Positions 40,651 to 52,499 of a DNA stretch of 64,000 nt are shown here, one piece after another. Where the stretch lies: the NCBI GenBank assembly GCA_964020085.1, contig OZ026607.1, positions 14,354,466-14,418,465 on the forward strand, written 5' to 3'. How positions within the stretch are numbered: position 1 is the stretch's first letter; each line of letters opens with the position of its first letter. The notes under the pieces were generated by a model. It saw only the letters and a list, made by a program, of their open reading frames with translations. It searched no databases and was not told where the DNA came from. The position numbers were made by a program, and so were the translations under genes. The DNA comes from Micromussa lordhowensis (taxonomy: Eukaryota; Cnidaria; Anthozoa; Scleractinia; Lobophylliidae).

Positions 40651-43600
40651 ATGAGCGTGCATGATAGTCTCAACTTCAGGTGTCATTCAGTAAATGTAAA
40701 AGGAGGGTTGAACAAATCGATAAAACGCCGTTCGATATTCAGAAGAATTCACAACCAAAATCATCACTTCTCTTTTCTCCAAGAAACGCACAGTTCCAAA
40801 GACAGTGCCATCACATGGGAGGCGGAATGGGGTGGAAAAGCGCTTTTTAGTCACGGTTCTACAAATAGCAAGGGAGTAATGATTTTAATAAACCCAAAAT
40901 TGGACTGCAAAATCAAAAAGGTAATTGCAGATAAAGATGGCAGGTACATCATTGCGGATATTCTTTTGAATCAAATACGCATTGTTTTGGTGACCATCTA
41001 CGCACCAAATGATCAAACTCAACAGGTGCAAATTTTTAAAAAGCTACAACAACATTTAGAGCCTTTCGCAGATGAACAAATTGTAGTCGGAGGTGATTTC
41101 AACTGTGCCCTTACAGAAAAGGATAAAAAGGGATGAAATCCGGTATCTAAGAAAGCCTTGGTAATTAATGAGATCAGCCAACTTTGTAACGCATATAATT
41201 TAAAAGATGTTTGGCGATCTTTAAACCCAGATTTGGAAGGCTTTACCTGGAGAGACAAGTCTTTCAAAATACAATGCCGTTTATATTACTTTCTTGTTTC
41301 TCAAGACCTTTGTCGACTGGCTACCTCGTGTAAAATTGTTCATGCAGCTGAAACTGATCACTCTGAAATTCTAATTCATTTTTGAAACGAAAACGCGAAC
41401 CAGAGAAAAGCCCAGGCTTCTGGAAATTTAATCACTCACTGTTAAGGGATGAAAAGTACATCAATAAACTACGAAAAAATTTAGACAGGTACAAAGATAA
41501 ATACAAAGATGTCAAAGACCGAGGTCTACAATGGGACCTGCTCAAAATGGAAATAAGAGGGTTCACAGTTATGTATTTGAAAGCTAAGGCGCGACAAAAT
41601 GAAGAAACTGAGCTTCAAAACAAAGTAAACGAGCTGCATGTAAAAGCAGAAAGAAACCCGGCTGATAAAAAAAAATTCTAAACGAATTATTTGCAACAAA
41701 TTTACGCCTCGAAAAATTATTGCAATATAAAACTAAAGGCGCAATCCTTGGAAGCAAAGTGAGATGGTTTGAACACGGCGGACGCAACACAAAGTATTTC
41801 CTTAATATAGAAAAAAGAAACTCCTGCCAAAAAGCTGTGACAAAGTTGAAACTTAAAGACGGCACGTACACTTACGACCAGGTCGAGATTCTACATGAAG
41901 AAAAGCAGTTTTATGAATCGCTTTACACGTCAGAGATCGTCGATGCCGAAAAATTCTCGCATTCGCCTTTCTTTAAACAAAACAATATAACACCGCTTTC
42001 GCACGAGGACAGATTAGCATGTGAAAACCTCATTTCCACAAACGAATGTTTGAATGCACTGAAATAATTCACCATCAATAAAACACCGGGTACTGACGGC
42101 TTTACTTTAGAGTTTTACAAATTCTTCAGGCCGGAGCTGTGTACTGAAATGATCGCGGGTTTTAATTATGCATTTCATTCATGAACCCTGTCGATTAGTC
42201 AGAGACGAGGAATAATATCTCTCATCCCTAAAAAGGATAAGGACACATCATTACTAGAAAACCTGAGACCAATTTCATGACTAAACGTTGATTACAAGAT
42301 CTTTACAAAGGTAATCGCTATTATAAACCCTGATCAAACCGGATACGTGAAAGGTCGATATATTGGTGAGAATGTGCGACTTATCATGATATCATGTTTT
42401 ATACAAAACGCATGAACAGCCCCGGAATTGCGATCTTTCGGGATTTTCGAAAGGCTTTTGACTCAATAGAATGGGAGTACTTAAAAGCTGCCCTGAAAGC
42501 ATTTAACTTTGGACCAAACCTTTTAAATTGGATAGATGTCTTATGCAACGATGCTTCTAGTTGCGTAATAAATAATGGACACGCTTCTTCTTTCTTTCGC
42601 CTGCAACGACATGTTAGACAAGGCTGTCCTCTAGCCGGCCTGCTGTTTATAATTGGCATTGAACTTTTCACAAGAGCTCTCAAAAACGATCAATTCATTA
42701 AAGGAATTAATGTTGAAACAAAAGAGATAAAAATTACGCAATATGCCGATGGCACCACCGTGTTCCTAGGGGAGGAAGAGTCCGTGGAGCAACCCTTAAG
42801 ACTACTTGACGAGTTCAAATCGATAACTGGGCTAGAAATTAACACCTCTAAAACAGAAGCAATGTGGCTTGGACGCTGGAGAGATAAAACGCACACCCCT
42901 TTTAAGTTCAAATAGCCGAAAGAGCTCATCTGTGCACTCAGCATATATTTCTCATACAACACTGAACATGCAAACAAACTAAATTTTGAGGAAAAGATGA
43001 ATAACCTAGAGAAAACTCTCAAGGGCTGGAGGCGAAGAAAACTCACTCTACTGGGAAGGATAAATATAGTTTATACTTTAGGTTTGTCTAAGCTTATATA
43101 CAGCACATCTGTACCCCCCATTCCAAAACATTTAGTCCTTCAATTTTAGTTGGGACGGTAAGCCAGCAAACGTCAAAAGAAGTACCATCATTAGAGAAAA
43201 AAAAAACGTGGTGCACTTAAAATGCTAGACTTCAAAATTATGGACAAAGCGCTTAAAGTCGCGTTGACCGAGCGATTAAAGACTCTCTCCAGTGCATCCT
43301 GGAAAATAATTTCCGAGTTAGGTGTAAAACAATACGGCGGCTTAACCTTCCTAATTAAGTGTCAGTACAACATTAAGATGCTGTCCCTTGACAATCTGCC
43401 AAGTTTTTACCACACGTTGCTTGCATACTTGCAAGACTTGAACTCCATAACAACGGCTGATGTAGATAATGTACCAGATAAAATTATCTCGAACAACTAA
43501 AATATAGTAATCAACGGAAAATCTATTTTTTTATAGCTCTTGGTTTAAGAAAGGTATTTTCAATATCCGCAGCATGATGACTGAGAACAACCAATTCCTC

Positions 43601-43787
43601 TCCCTACCCGAATTAGAACAAAAAAATTAATTTGGAGATTCCCTTTACCCTCTACGGGCTTGTAGACGCCATTCCTAAAGAATGGAAGTCGTCTTTAAAA
43701 GACGCCCTCTCTAGGGACAACGACAGCGTTGAAGAGGCCACATGTTCTATCAAACCGCTGACTACACGCACCACCTATTCCGCTTAA
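40651..43787 (+). pseudogene. Tx1/L1-like ORF2: EEP endonuclease and RT
   Basis: Endonuclease: SVNVKGGLN (Asn), FLQETHSSK (Glu), LVTIYAPNDQ, VVGGDFNCAL (Asp/Asn) and ETDHSEILI (Asp-His), with a TGA at 41134-41136 and a shift near 41275. RT: SKVRWFEHGGRNTKYFLNIE, NKTPGTDGFTLEFYKFF, RGIISLIPKKDKD, DFRKAFDSIEWEYL and RQGCPLAGLLFIIGIELF. The catalytic box is ITQYADGTTVF, so the second Asp is replaced by Gly. More than eight stops or shifts. The C-terminal part continues after the TTAA element. Confidence 0.88.
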
Positions 43788-44444
43788 GGACGTTCGCGCC
43801 CAAAAACTTCCCACGCACAGATTTTTTTAAAACTTTGACTGACGGTAGAAAATGATAAGATTAGATAAAAAACGTAAAAAAATAGGGGGGTCACCGAACT
43901 CGTTTTCAAGATAAACGTAGCTCAGACCATAGCATTTCTACGATTCTCAGTCATTCGAGGCGATTCTGGCCGGATTCATTACTATCGGCATATATTTAAG
44001 TTGAAGAATCATCTCTAAGCTATGAGTGTTTAACACGGCTTATATAGGCCTAATTGATAGATCTTTGCTACATATGTCATTAAATCTGCTAGAACTAGCC
44101 TTAAAAAAGACAACTTCTAAGTCACGCACACCTTTCTCCATGTACCAATTCGACCCTTTTTTAATAGTATATGACAAATAGTTACAACTTCCCACACACA
44201 GATTTTTTTGGTTTTTTAGTATAATGTAGAGAGTTAAAAAAGGAAGTGATCTGCCGAAAAAAAAGCGGGGGTCACCGAGCTTCCAACAAAAATATTCGCA
44301 CACCAAGTTAACGCAAAGGTCATCAGCTCTATATTTTGTTAAGTTTTCGACTCGGTGCGCGCGCTTGAAAATGACGTGGCACGCGCGTGACCAATGAATA
44401 GCGTGCGCACTAGAGATGCGCACTAGCAATGGGCGCGAACGTCC
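43788..44444. mobile_element. TTAA-flanked non-autonomous DNA transposon 3
   Basis: TTAA at 43784-43787 and 44445-44448. Ends GGACGTTCGCGCCCA and TGGGCGCGAACGTCC (15 bp, perfect). GGTCACCG boxes at about 43890 and 44269 recall those inside TTAA element 2. The flanking ORF2 stays in register when the element and one TTAA are taken out. The 129-codon minus frame is chance. Confidence 0.88.
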
Positions 44445-44448
44445 TTAA

Positions 44449-45011
44449 GTAAGTAAGATGGCTACCTCTCCAACTTGCAAAAATAAGATTTTTAAGTACG
44501 GTTATACAAAAAGAAAATATTCAAAATGTATATTTACTTCCTTTTACAACCACTAAGGATACAAAATGAGTCACGTTTCAATATAAAGCAATTCATAATA
44601 TCCTTCCTAACCGTGTCAGCCTGTTCCGTGCCGGTATAGTTAATGATGACATTTTTCCACTGTGTAATGCTGAAAAACAAACTAACAATCACATGTTTTA
44701 CAGCTGTCCCGAGACCACCACGTTTTGGGATCAGTTCACCGACTGGTGGTATAAAAAAAAAGCAAAACTTAATTCTCAATGAAAGCATAATCTTGTATGG
44801 ATGGCACCAAAAATCACTGAACGAGCGAGTTCTCAACTACGCTCTCCTCCTTGCAAAATATCATATTTTTTGCGGCAGCGTACAAGATAATAAGTTGGAT
44901 TTTGACAGCTTTCTTTCTCGTCTTAGAACAAAACTTAATATTTTAAGAGAAGTCTCTCTTGAAAACAAAACTTTCAACAATTTTCAATCTACTTGGGCCC
45001 ATCTATTGTGA
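44449..45011 (+). pseudogene. Tx1/L1-like ORF2 C-terminal part
   Basis: KMATSPTCKNKIFKYGYTKR starts after the TTAA element. Further on, across frames, NNHMFYSCPETTTFWDQFTD carries the Cys/His-type end motif. ILYGWHQKSLNERVLNYALL, KYHIFCGSVQDNKLDFDSFL and the stop at 45009-45011 follow. Confidence 0.8.
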
Positions 45012-45164
45012 AAAATTAATACAAAGTATTATATAATTGTTACTAATATTAAGACAGTGCGAGCTATGTTCATGCTTTTTTGGAGCTTTTAGTTTCGTCT
45101 CTCTCGTTCTTTCTCTGTCTGTTTTCCGTCCCATGCTAGCTATTTTGTCCTATTTTCAAGCAAG

Positions 45165-45670
45165 ACGTAACAACAAACAAACTGTTAAAGGAATAAAAAT
45201 TAAAGTATTGTAACTAGAGCTTGTATGGGTAGTATTGTTAGGATTGTTAGTATTGTAAGTAAGGTTAGTATTTGCCAGTAGTTTTAGTATCATAAGTAAT
45301 GAAGACATGATGAAGACGGGCTGTATTGCATGTATTGTTATTGTTGTAAGCAATGTCAGTATTGTAAGTATAAAAAAAAGATTATTTCTTCGGTTACTGA
45401 ATGTTACAAGACAGTAAACGGACTTAATGGTCTAGACACCACAGCATTTTATTTAAAAATTTTTAGGAATAGATTTGAATATTATCTTATGAGTGTTTTA
45501 CACGGACGTTCAGTTATTTAGTTTTATCGCTGAGCCAGATGAAAATATGTTTTAATTACTTTTAGGAGGAGATAAACGAGAAAGTGATAACCTCTTTAAT
45601 CTCCTTTTAACTTTTTCATTGAATCGTGAATAAACAGTCATTACTATTGGCCACAGCAAAAATTCTGACG
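45165..45670. other. No gene; degenerate TAGTATTGTAAG repeats
   Basis: GTAAGTATTGTTAG-like units recur between 45225 and 45380. A 63-codon frame at 45330-45521 has no recognised domain. Confidence 0.5.
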
Positions 45671-45679
45671 ATTGTGCGA

Positions 45680-45985
45680 ATTGATCGCCTTTGAGAGAAA
45701 GATAGAAGAAAAGCACTTCAGAACGTCCAGTATAGAGCTACCCCATATACTGTTAATAGGAGTATTGCCTGCAGAACTACTTATGGGAAGGAAACTGGAC
45801 GACAAACTTACTCGAGTTGAATTCTTCAAAGACCGTAAAACGGAGGCATATCGGCAACAGCTGTTGAGAGAGAGAGAGGGAGAGAGAGAGTGGTTGAAAA
45901 CTCCACCAAAAGGAATATGCAGACAACGTAAGAGGAGCTAAACACAGCAATATTGAAGAGGGCGAAAAAGTGCTATTAAAGCAGA
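45680..45985 (+). pseudogene. Gypsy integrase, third piece
   Basis: VLPAELLMGRKLDDKLTRVE followed by EAYRQQLLRERE and GICRQRKRS matches the region after the catalytic core in Gypsy integrases. In the next frame EEGEKVLLKQTRE is the start of the C-terminal chromodomain-like part. Interrupted at about 45990. Confidence 0.8.
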
Positions 45986-45989
45986 CACG

Positions 45990-46640
45990 TGAATATCAAA
46001 ATATCTGCGGTACGTAGTTTAGCAGATATTTGTTTTCTGCATGTTCTGTATTTGGTATTCTCATTGTGTTATTCAATTAGGTGTTTCAGTTACGCAATAC
46101 GCGTTAATTGTGTTCATATACAAGCTGTTGCCAGTCAGTTGCTCTTCCTTAGGTCTGCTAACGCCACAAGCTACTCCTGTTCTTTAGCATGAGTGATTCT
46201 GAGGGAATTGATGCGCGTTCTAGTCGGAACGATGGAGTTTTAGATCTTTCTGTCTGTTCTGCTATTCAGTCTGCCGTTTCTGAATCTGCCGTTTCTGAAT
46301 CAATGGGCGGGAGCTGTAGTTGTAAAGTGTGCCAGTCCTGACCGAGACTTCTGATTTTAGTCCCTTTTTAAATTATATATCTTTTAACTAATTTCGTAAT
46401 GTAAATAGGCTATTATTAGCGAATTGGATATGATTATCATGGTAAATAATAATTCTACTATTTTTACAGTTAATTGTAAACTTATTTAAATTTGTAATTT
46501 TTTATCTATTGATTTCAGCTTCTAATTGTAATTTTATTGACCGATTGTTTAGCTTTTAAATTAAGTGTCCACAATTAGCTCTTAGCTTAGAGCTAAATCT
46601 ATTGACACTGAAATAAAGGTTATGTATGTATGTATGGGTT
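45990..46640 (+). mobile_element. LINE 3' UTR and (TATG)n tail inside the Gypsy shell
   Basis: Mostly non-coding, ending GAAATAAAGGTTATGTATGT with a (TATG)n tail, the same kind of end as the LINE at 17228-17680. A Ser-rich 48-codon frame (46190-46339) is unexplained. Confidence 0.5.
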
Positions 46641-46644
46641 CTTT

Positions 46645-47330
46645 AGCTGATAACCTCACTTAGGTTATTGAATCTCGGCTTAGCAACTTTGCCAAGCGAT
46701 TTTCCAAGGAAAACAGTTGAACAAGCAGTCAAGAGAGCTCAGCGCGAGCACTATACCTGTAAAAAGAAAGGAAATCAGCAGCAGTTGGATCATTCTCTCC
46801 AGGTGCTGGATAAGCTAGATGAAGCATCCGATGCTCTCAAGCAGAAATCGTACGAGAAAGTTAAAGTTGCCCTTCAATCAGGTACTGAATTAGTTTCCAA
46901 GCGTGTTGAAGCCATTCAGCTTGCTGACCAGAGCGAATTTGGTTAGGCGACCGTCAACGAATATTTGTCTCACGAACTCGCCTCGGACTCCCACGACGAG
47001 AAGAGAATTTTCCAATCTTAGAGGAGAGCCGAAAGAAAGATCAATAAAGAGAAGCGTCGTCGTGTCCGTTCCGACGATAAAAGAACCGGTTCCGCCTCTG
47101 CATTTCCACGCGGAAACTTCGTCAAGATTCTCGTCTAATGATTTGGCTTCTCGTTCGGAAGCTAGACCAGCTCGTCGTTTGGGGCCTTGTGTTAGGATAA
47201 GTAGTGTACTCTTTCTTACTCGTTTTACTGGCTTTGTTTTTATTTCGTCGATTATGGCGTTACACTCAGGCCATAATCCAATATTCTCCATGAATTGCTG
47301 TTTTGCTGTATGCCATTCTTTAGACTAGGT
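46645..47330 (+). pseudogene. DIRS-type ORF1 (gag-like) fragment
   Basis: EQAVKRAQREHYTCKKKGNQ and LDHSLQVLDKLDEASDAL, then VSKRVEAIQLADQSEFG; after a stop, VNEYLSHELASDSHDEKRIF and a basic segment. The pattern (KKKGNERQ, LDK, ADRSE-x-GW, VEEY, DSDDEKR) is familiar from cnidarian DIRS-like gag proteins. No nucleocapsid Cys knuckle seen. The minus frame 46890-47291 is a shadow. Confidence 0.55.
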
Positions 47331-47334
47331 TAGT

Positions 47335-47640
47335 GCAGAAAAGAGGCTCTCGCCGAACTATGAACCAAACCGTTACATTGTGTGCCGCAAATATGGAAAT
47401 GCCTTCATCTTACAAGACTCAAATGGAAACAATAAGATGCGAACTATTGCTCACATGAAAAAGTTTGTTGAACCTGAAACCGTTAAAAAAGGGACAACAG
47501 ATCTGCAACCACACATACCCGTACAGCCAGTGCAGCCCGAACAGGATCGCCAGCATCCCAGACCTAGCCCCGTGCTTGGTGATTCAGTTGCTTGGCGCAC
47601 TATGCGTGCCAGACGATCGCCTGCCTGGATATAGGATTAT
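47335..47640 (+). pseudogene. Gypsy integrase C-terminus
   Basis: LSPNYEPNRYIVCRKYGNAF, ILQDSNGNNKMRTIAHMKKF and VEPE: the end domain of Gypsy integrase, continuing the piece that stops at about 45990. Ends at TAG 47632-47634, shortly before the right LTR. Confidence 0.8.
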
Positions 47641-47806
47641 CTATGCTCAAAGTTTAAATTATTCAGAAGAAAACACGAAACTCTGAACTTACTTTTAAAC
47701 ACTTTATTAGTTACTTCGAGTTTGTTGTCTCTACCTTTACTTGTTAGTTTTTTTTTTTTTTAATAACTTAGGTTGAACTGAAAATGTACCGGAAGATTAC
47801 TGTAAC

Positions 47807-47881
47807 TGTTACGTCAGTGACTACTTTCTTATTATGGGACGTATTGTTATCAGATATCAATGGTTTACTGTATTAGGACGA
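47807..47881 (+). repeat. Gypsy LTR remnant, right
   Basis: TGTTACGTCAGTGACTAC, then TTCTTATTATGGGACGTATT and GTATTAGGACG. It is shorter than the left copy by an internal deletion of about 45 bp. Confidence 0.65.
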
Positions 47882-49599
47882 AGACACCACGCTCATCAGC
47901 AAAGAAAAGTGCAAAATGGAAGTCTCATGCATTTAAACACTGCTATTATCAAGTCTGTCACGGCTTAAAATCTATAATGTGATGGTCCACATACTGACTC
48001 TCTAGCACGTTTGTAACGTTCTACGTTCTTCATAGGAGAAAATATTATTCCATCTCTCTCGCAGCAATAAGTGTGGTAATTACAGCTGCTTTCAAAACTT
48101 TGGATGACGTCGTCAACGACTGGACCACATTCGAAAGAATGTTATCGAGTTCACTGTCACCAAAGGAGAGCTAGAAGAAGTCCCCGATTTGTTGTTTAAA
48201 ACAGGATAGAGCGTTGCAACGAGCACATGTAACAAAAAGGGGTTTTGTCTGCGGTCTGAAGTTTCTACGCTAAATAAACGGAAATAGCCGAACACCTATA
48301 AAAGACAATTATTCAAAAGGAATTTACAGAGACTGCACACATAAACAAAATAAGTTACAGTGCAGTGTCAATAACATGAAAGAGACTAAATAGTAAAAGA
48401 AAACAAAGAGAAATGGAAAGAAAATTTCAAACCAACAAACGCAAAAGAAATAAAGGTAAAATAATCAGAGTTATGTAATGATTCTTAACACAAAAGAAGA
48501 TGAATGAAAGCGCGGTAGTATTTCTAATTTTGGTGAAAGTAAAATCGTTTTACAATTTAAAATATTAAATACAATAGAAATAAAAAAAGCTTCGCTAATT
48601 AAACCATATCACCACAATATTAAAGTTATGGCAGCACTCCTCAATGAACGCTACTTCTCTCTCCTGTTCAACATTCGCAATTTCAGGTTATTCACAATTA
48701 AGATTAACAATACGAGGTTAAGGTTTCAACCCTCCATTAGGGGCTCAAGTATTGTGGTTAGAGATATTAATCTCATAAAGCTGTTGTTGTTCTCGATCTG
48801 CTCTCTTCCAAATCACTAGGGTGAATGGACCTCATGCAGTTCTCACAGGTGCCTGAATGTCACAATGAAAATAAACAATTGACAATTCAGCTGATCATGT
48901 CATATATCGAAGTACTTCTTTGCCAGTCTTGGAGTTTGGATTCTTGACAGCCTGTCTCGGGCGTTTTCACCCAGAAAAGTAATTGGGTATTACTCTGCGA
49001 AGCACGTTAAACGCTCCCTTCAGAGACGTCTTCCTTTTGCGCTCTATATCTCGATTCCTTTCTCTTACATTAGTCAATGGCATCCCCGCGTATCAGTGAC
49101 GTTTGAAATGCAGAAAGTTCATAGTTTGCTCGGTCTCTTGTTGAAATTACTGCACGCTTTCTCTCTGTAGCAGTGTACTTACTAAACGCTTCCAGGTTAC
49201 ATCTTTCAACGATAATATCACAAAAAAGAATTGACTAAGTTCAAAAATCGACCTCACAAAAACTTTAAAGTTTAATTGTGTTCTGTTGGCGAACCAATTG
49301 CAAAAAAAAAATGAATGATATTTTTAAGTTCAATTTGTTTTTTATTATTATTATACTAGGGAGAAGTAGATAACAAGCACGTGTATCTTGTTCAAAACCT
49401 GCATTCATGTTGTAATTTTCATAAAATTAAAGAGACCAAATAGTTTCCATTCTAAGAAGCGACTGAAATTGCGACAAATACAAGAATATACATTGCATGT
49501 ATGCATTACATGTAAATACACCAAAATTAATTAATAAATTAATTATTCCTTCTGAATGTAGCTACCATGTTGCAGATGGATAGTTGATTCACCCTGAGT

Positions 49600-50480
49600 G
49601 CCTGCTGGTTCCTGTAACTCAGGTACTACAATTAAATGCATTGAAAGCAGAACAAGGCTACTGGGGTACCTGAAACTTCAGGCAATGGGTTCGCTTGTGG
49701 CCAATATACATGATACCCTGGTTTCGGATTGGCCGACAAATGGGCCTTGCCGTACCATCGATAAAACTCAAACATCGGGTTAAGGGAGCCCCTTTGGCAT
49801 GAATGGCCTCTGATAATATTTTCAGGTATACCCACACGAGATGTTGTGATTCGAAAGCGTGCCGGCAAGGATCATACAAGTGGTCTACTATCTGAAAAAT
49901 AAATAACATTTTTTACAAAACGAAAATTTCCTGAAACAGCTTTTTAAATTCAATTACCTTGGCTATGATCAGGCTTAATTCGGGAATGCTTCTACCGAAC
50001 ACATCAGCTAAGTCGCAAAAATGATTTGGGTAAACCAATCTTCCTTGAAGAATCATCAGCGCCTCCATGCCACTTGCGTGCGTTCGTGGTCGGCAGATGT
50101 AGAATCCTGGAGTTTCCAAAACATGTAAGAGACGCTCCATGTCATCTTTTTGGAATCTAGAATCAAAGAAAACAATCCTTTGATAATTTGTAGAGCTTCT
50201 GAATAAATAAAGATTTTTATGCCATTTATTTTCTGAATTTTTTGGTTCTGTTTTCGTGGCCTATACATCCCAAAAGTACTGGTTTTACGATTAGCGGTAG
50301 CTTACCGAAACATCGTTTCACATTGGCAGTCTGTCAGGTCAGCAAGATTCAGACGTGGAGCAGATGGGGTAGCTCAGGAAACAATGCACAAACAAGTAAA
50401 AAGTCGAGACCATCCTCCTTACTTGAATCAGAACAAAGAAACAAACAAAGTCGTCATATAGCATGATCTTAAGGAGGCTA
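49600..50480 (-). pseudogene. HARBI1-like transposase, copy A
   Basis: Three exons on the minus strand. Exon 1 (about 50480-50312) is frame-broken (DFLLVCALFPEL is its counterpart in copy B). Exon 2 (about 50160-49966) reads MERLLHVLETPGFYICRPRT, MEALMILQGRLVYP and VFGRSIPELSLIIAK, ending at a GTAATT donor. Exon 3 (from about 49891) reads VDHLYDPCRHAFESQHLVW, LTRCLSFIDGTARPICRPIR and IMYIGHKRTHCLKFQ. FIDGT carries the first catalytic Asp of the Harbinger DDE nuclease. Beyond that the sequence decays. Confidence 0.8.
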
Positions 50481-52499
50481 TCGACCTCACGCCTGTACAG
50501 TATAAAAAGTGATTACACTTAGCATGATATCAGCTAAAACAAGTGAAAAATGTTAGTTCCTCGCATGCATATATACCTTGAAGAAGTCGCCATTTTTGAT
50601 TTTTTTCCAGAATTCATCTTTTCCCGCTAAAAGACGTCAACGCCATGCTAAAGACAATTTTTGTGACGACAGCAAACGGGAAACCTCAAACAGCTAGCAG
50701 CCGTTTGCCGTTTGCCATAAACACGATGCCAAATGTCTCTACTACTATCATCGGTGGTGAATTCAGGTTTTGACCGGTTCGATGGGGAGAGGAGAGGTTG
50801 ATGGGTTGCACCACCACCACATTGCATTTGTTTTTGTTTCTTCCTGCTTTTTAAGGTCTTTCTTTGCCATTGTTTTACCACATAGAAATTAAACTACAAT
50901 ACCGGACTCTTGTGCCAATCAACATTGCTTTACTGTCTGTCATGGTTTAAAACGTCAACGGGGTGGTCCACATACTGACAACCCGACAAGGTTTTGTCGG
51001 TCTGTGTTCCACATATGAAAAAACGTTACGATTTCACCTCCTTCGACTACCGATGATTTTTTTCGACAGATCAGAATGCTAGACAAGCATTTTCATTTAC
51101 ACGTACTGTCTCTGTTAACTTTTAACTCAGAGTGAAGACGACATGTGGGAACTAGTATATCATCTAAGACACGATTAATCATTAACGACAGCTCAGGAGA
51201 CGTTAGACGACATTGTCAATATATTCGAAAGGACGTGATGAAATTTTTCACCACCAAGGCAAAGAAGAGCAAGAAGTATGCCACTGAAAACACAGATTTT
51301 CGGGTTTTCAGTGGGCTGCTGTGAAAAGTCTTAAGAACTGCTGTAGCTGTGCCAAACATTATGCCTGACCTAGAAGAAGGTAATTTACCATACGTTCTTA
51401 TTGTGGGGCGACATAGATGTACACATCCACGTGCTGGCAAATTTTGCCATTTCACCATTTTTTGTCGAATTAATACGCATTCAACGGCCTTGGTGACTGC
51501 CAGATGATTAGGAAGGCAAAGTAAATGAAAATGATTGCTACTTCTGTACTATTAAAATGGTTCATCCTCCACAATGGCAGGTACTTTTTCTGTTATGCCA
51601 TAGAAGGTTCCTTTTTTTTCGGCAATCGATAATCTTTTTCCACAGAGCCGAATGCTGGCCTAGAATACACATTTACATATTATGTCTTTGTCCTTTTCTT
51701 TACTGCCAGTGAGCTCTAGATGTGAGAACTGTATGCCACGAACGAATTCTGGCTATCAGGGTCTGTCTTGGAACACAGGAGGAATTAATTGAAAATGGAG
51801 GCGCGGCGATAAATGTGGCAATTACAACTGCTTCTAAAACTTTAGATGCCCTCACCAAACGAACTGAACCACATTCTTAGGAATGTTATCAAGTTCACTG
51901 CCACTAAAGGAGGACAAGAAGAAGTTCCCGAAAAGAAAACTGACATTTTTTAAACAGGAGAGAACGTAAGGTGTGTCGCAAGTTAAAACTAATGCGTGTG
52001 ATTAAAAGAAGGAATCTTGTCTACGGTCTTCACTTTCTAAGTACGCTAAATAAGGAAATAGCTGAACACCTATAAAAGACAATTACTCAAAATATCTTGG
52101 TAAGAAAGTGTACACATAAACGAAATACGTTACAGTACAAGAGTAATGGAAAGAAGATTTCAAACCAACCTACGCAAAAAAAAAGAATAATTGTAAAATA
52201 GTCAGAGTTATATAATGATTCTTGAAACAAAAGATGATGAATGAAAACGCGGTAGTATTTCTAATTTTGGTGAAAGTAATAATGCTTTTCGATTTAAAAT
52301 ATTAAATACAATAGAAATAAAAAAGCTTCGCTTATTAAACCATATCACCACAATATTAAAGTTATGGCAGCATTCCTAAATGAATGCTACTTCTCTCCCC
52401 TGTTCAAAATTCACAATTTGAGGTTATTCGCAATTAAGATTAACAATACGTGGCTAGGGTTTCACCTCTCCATTAGGGGCTCAAGTATTGTGGTTACAG

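Larger units (their letters stand above)
39400..45160 (+). mobile_element. Tx1/L1-like LINE, near full length, decayed
   Basis: ORF1 (39470-40261) and ORF2 (40651-45011) are in the normal two-ORF arrangement with a 390-bp spacer, and a TTAA element (43788-44444) sits in ORF2. About 150 bp of 3' sequence follows. The related fragment at 19222-20064 belongs to the same type. Confidence 0.85.
36885..47881 (+). mobile_element. Gypsy element shell opened by nested insertions
   Basis: Short direct repeats resembling LTRs lie at 36885-37007 and 47807-47881. Integrase pieces of one Gypsy protein occur in the right order at 37040-37515, 38750-38895, 45680-45985 and 47335-47640. Gag, protease and RT are missing. 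Between the pieces lie other retroelements on either strand. Confidence 0.8.

Noticed and set aside
46890..47291. 133-codon minus and 141-codon plus frames
   Set aside because: Both overlap the gag-like fragment and each other, with no domain; composition effect of a decayed basic segment.
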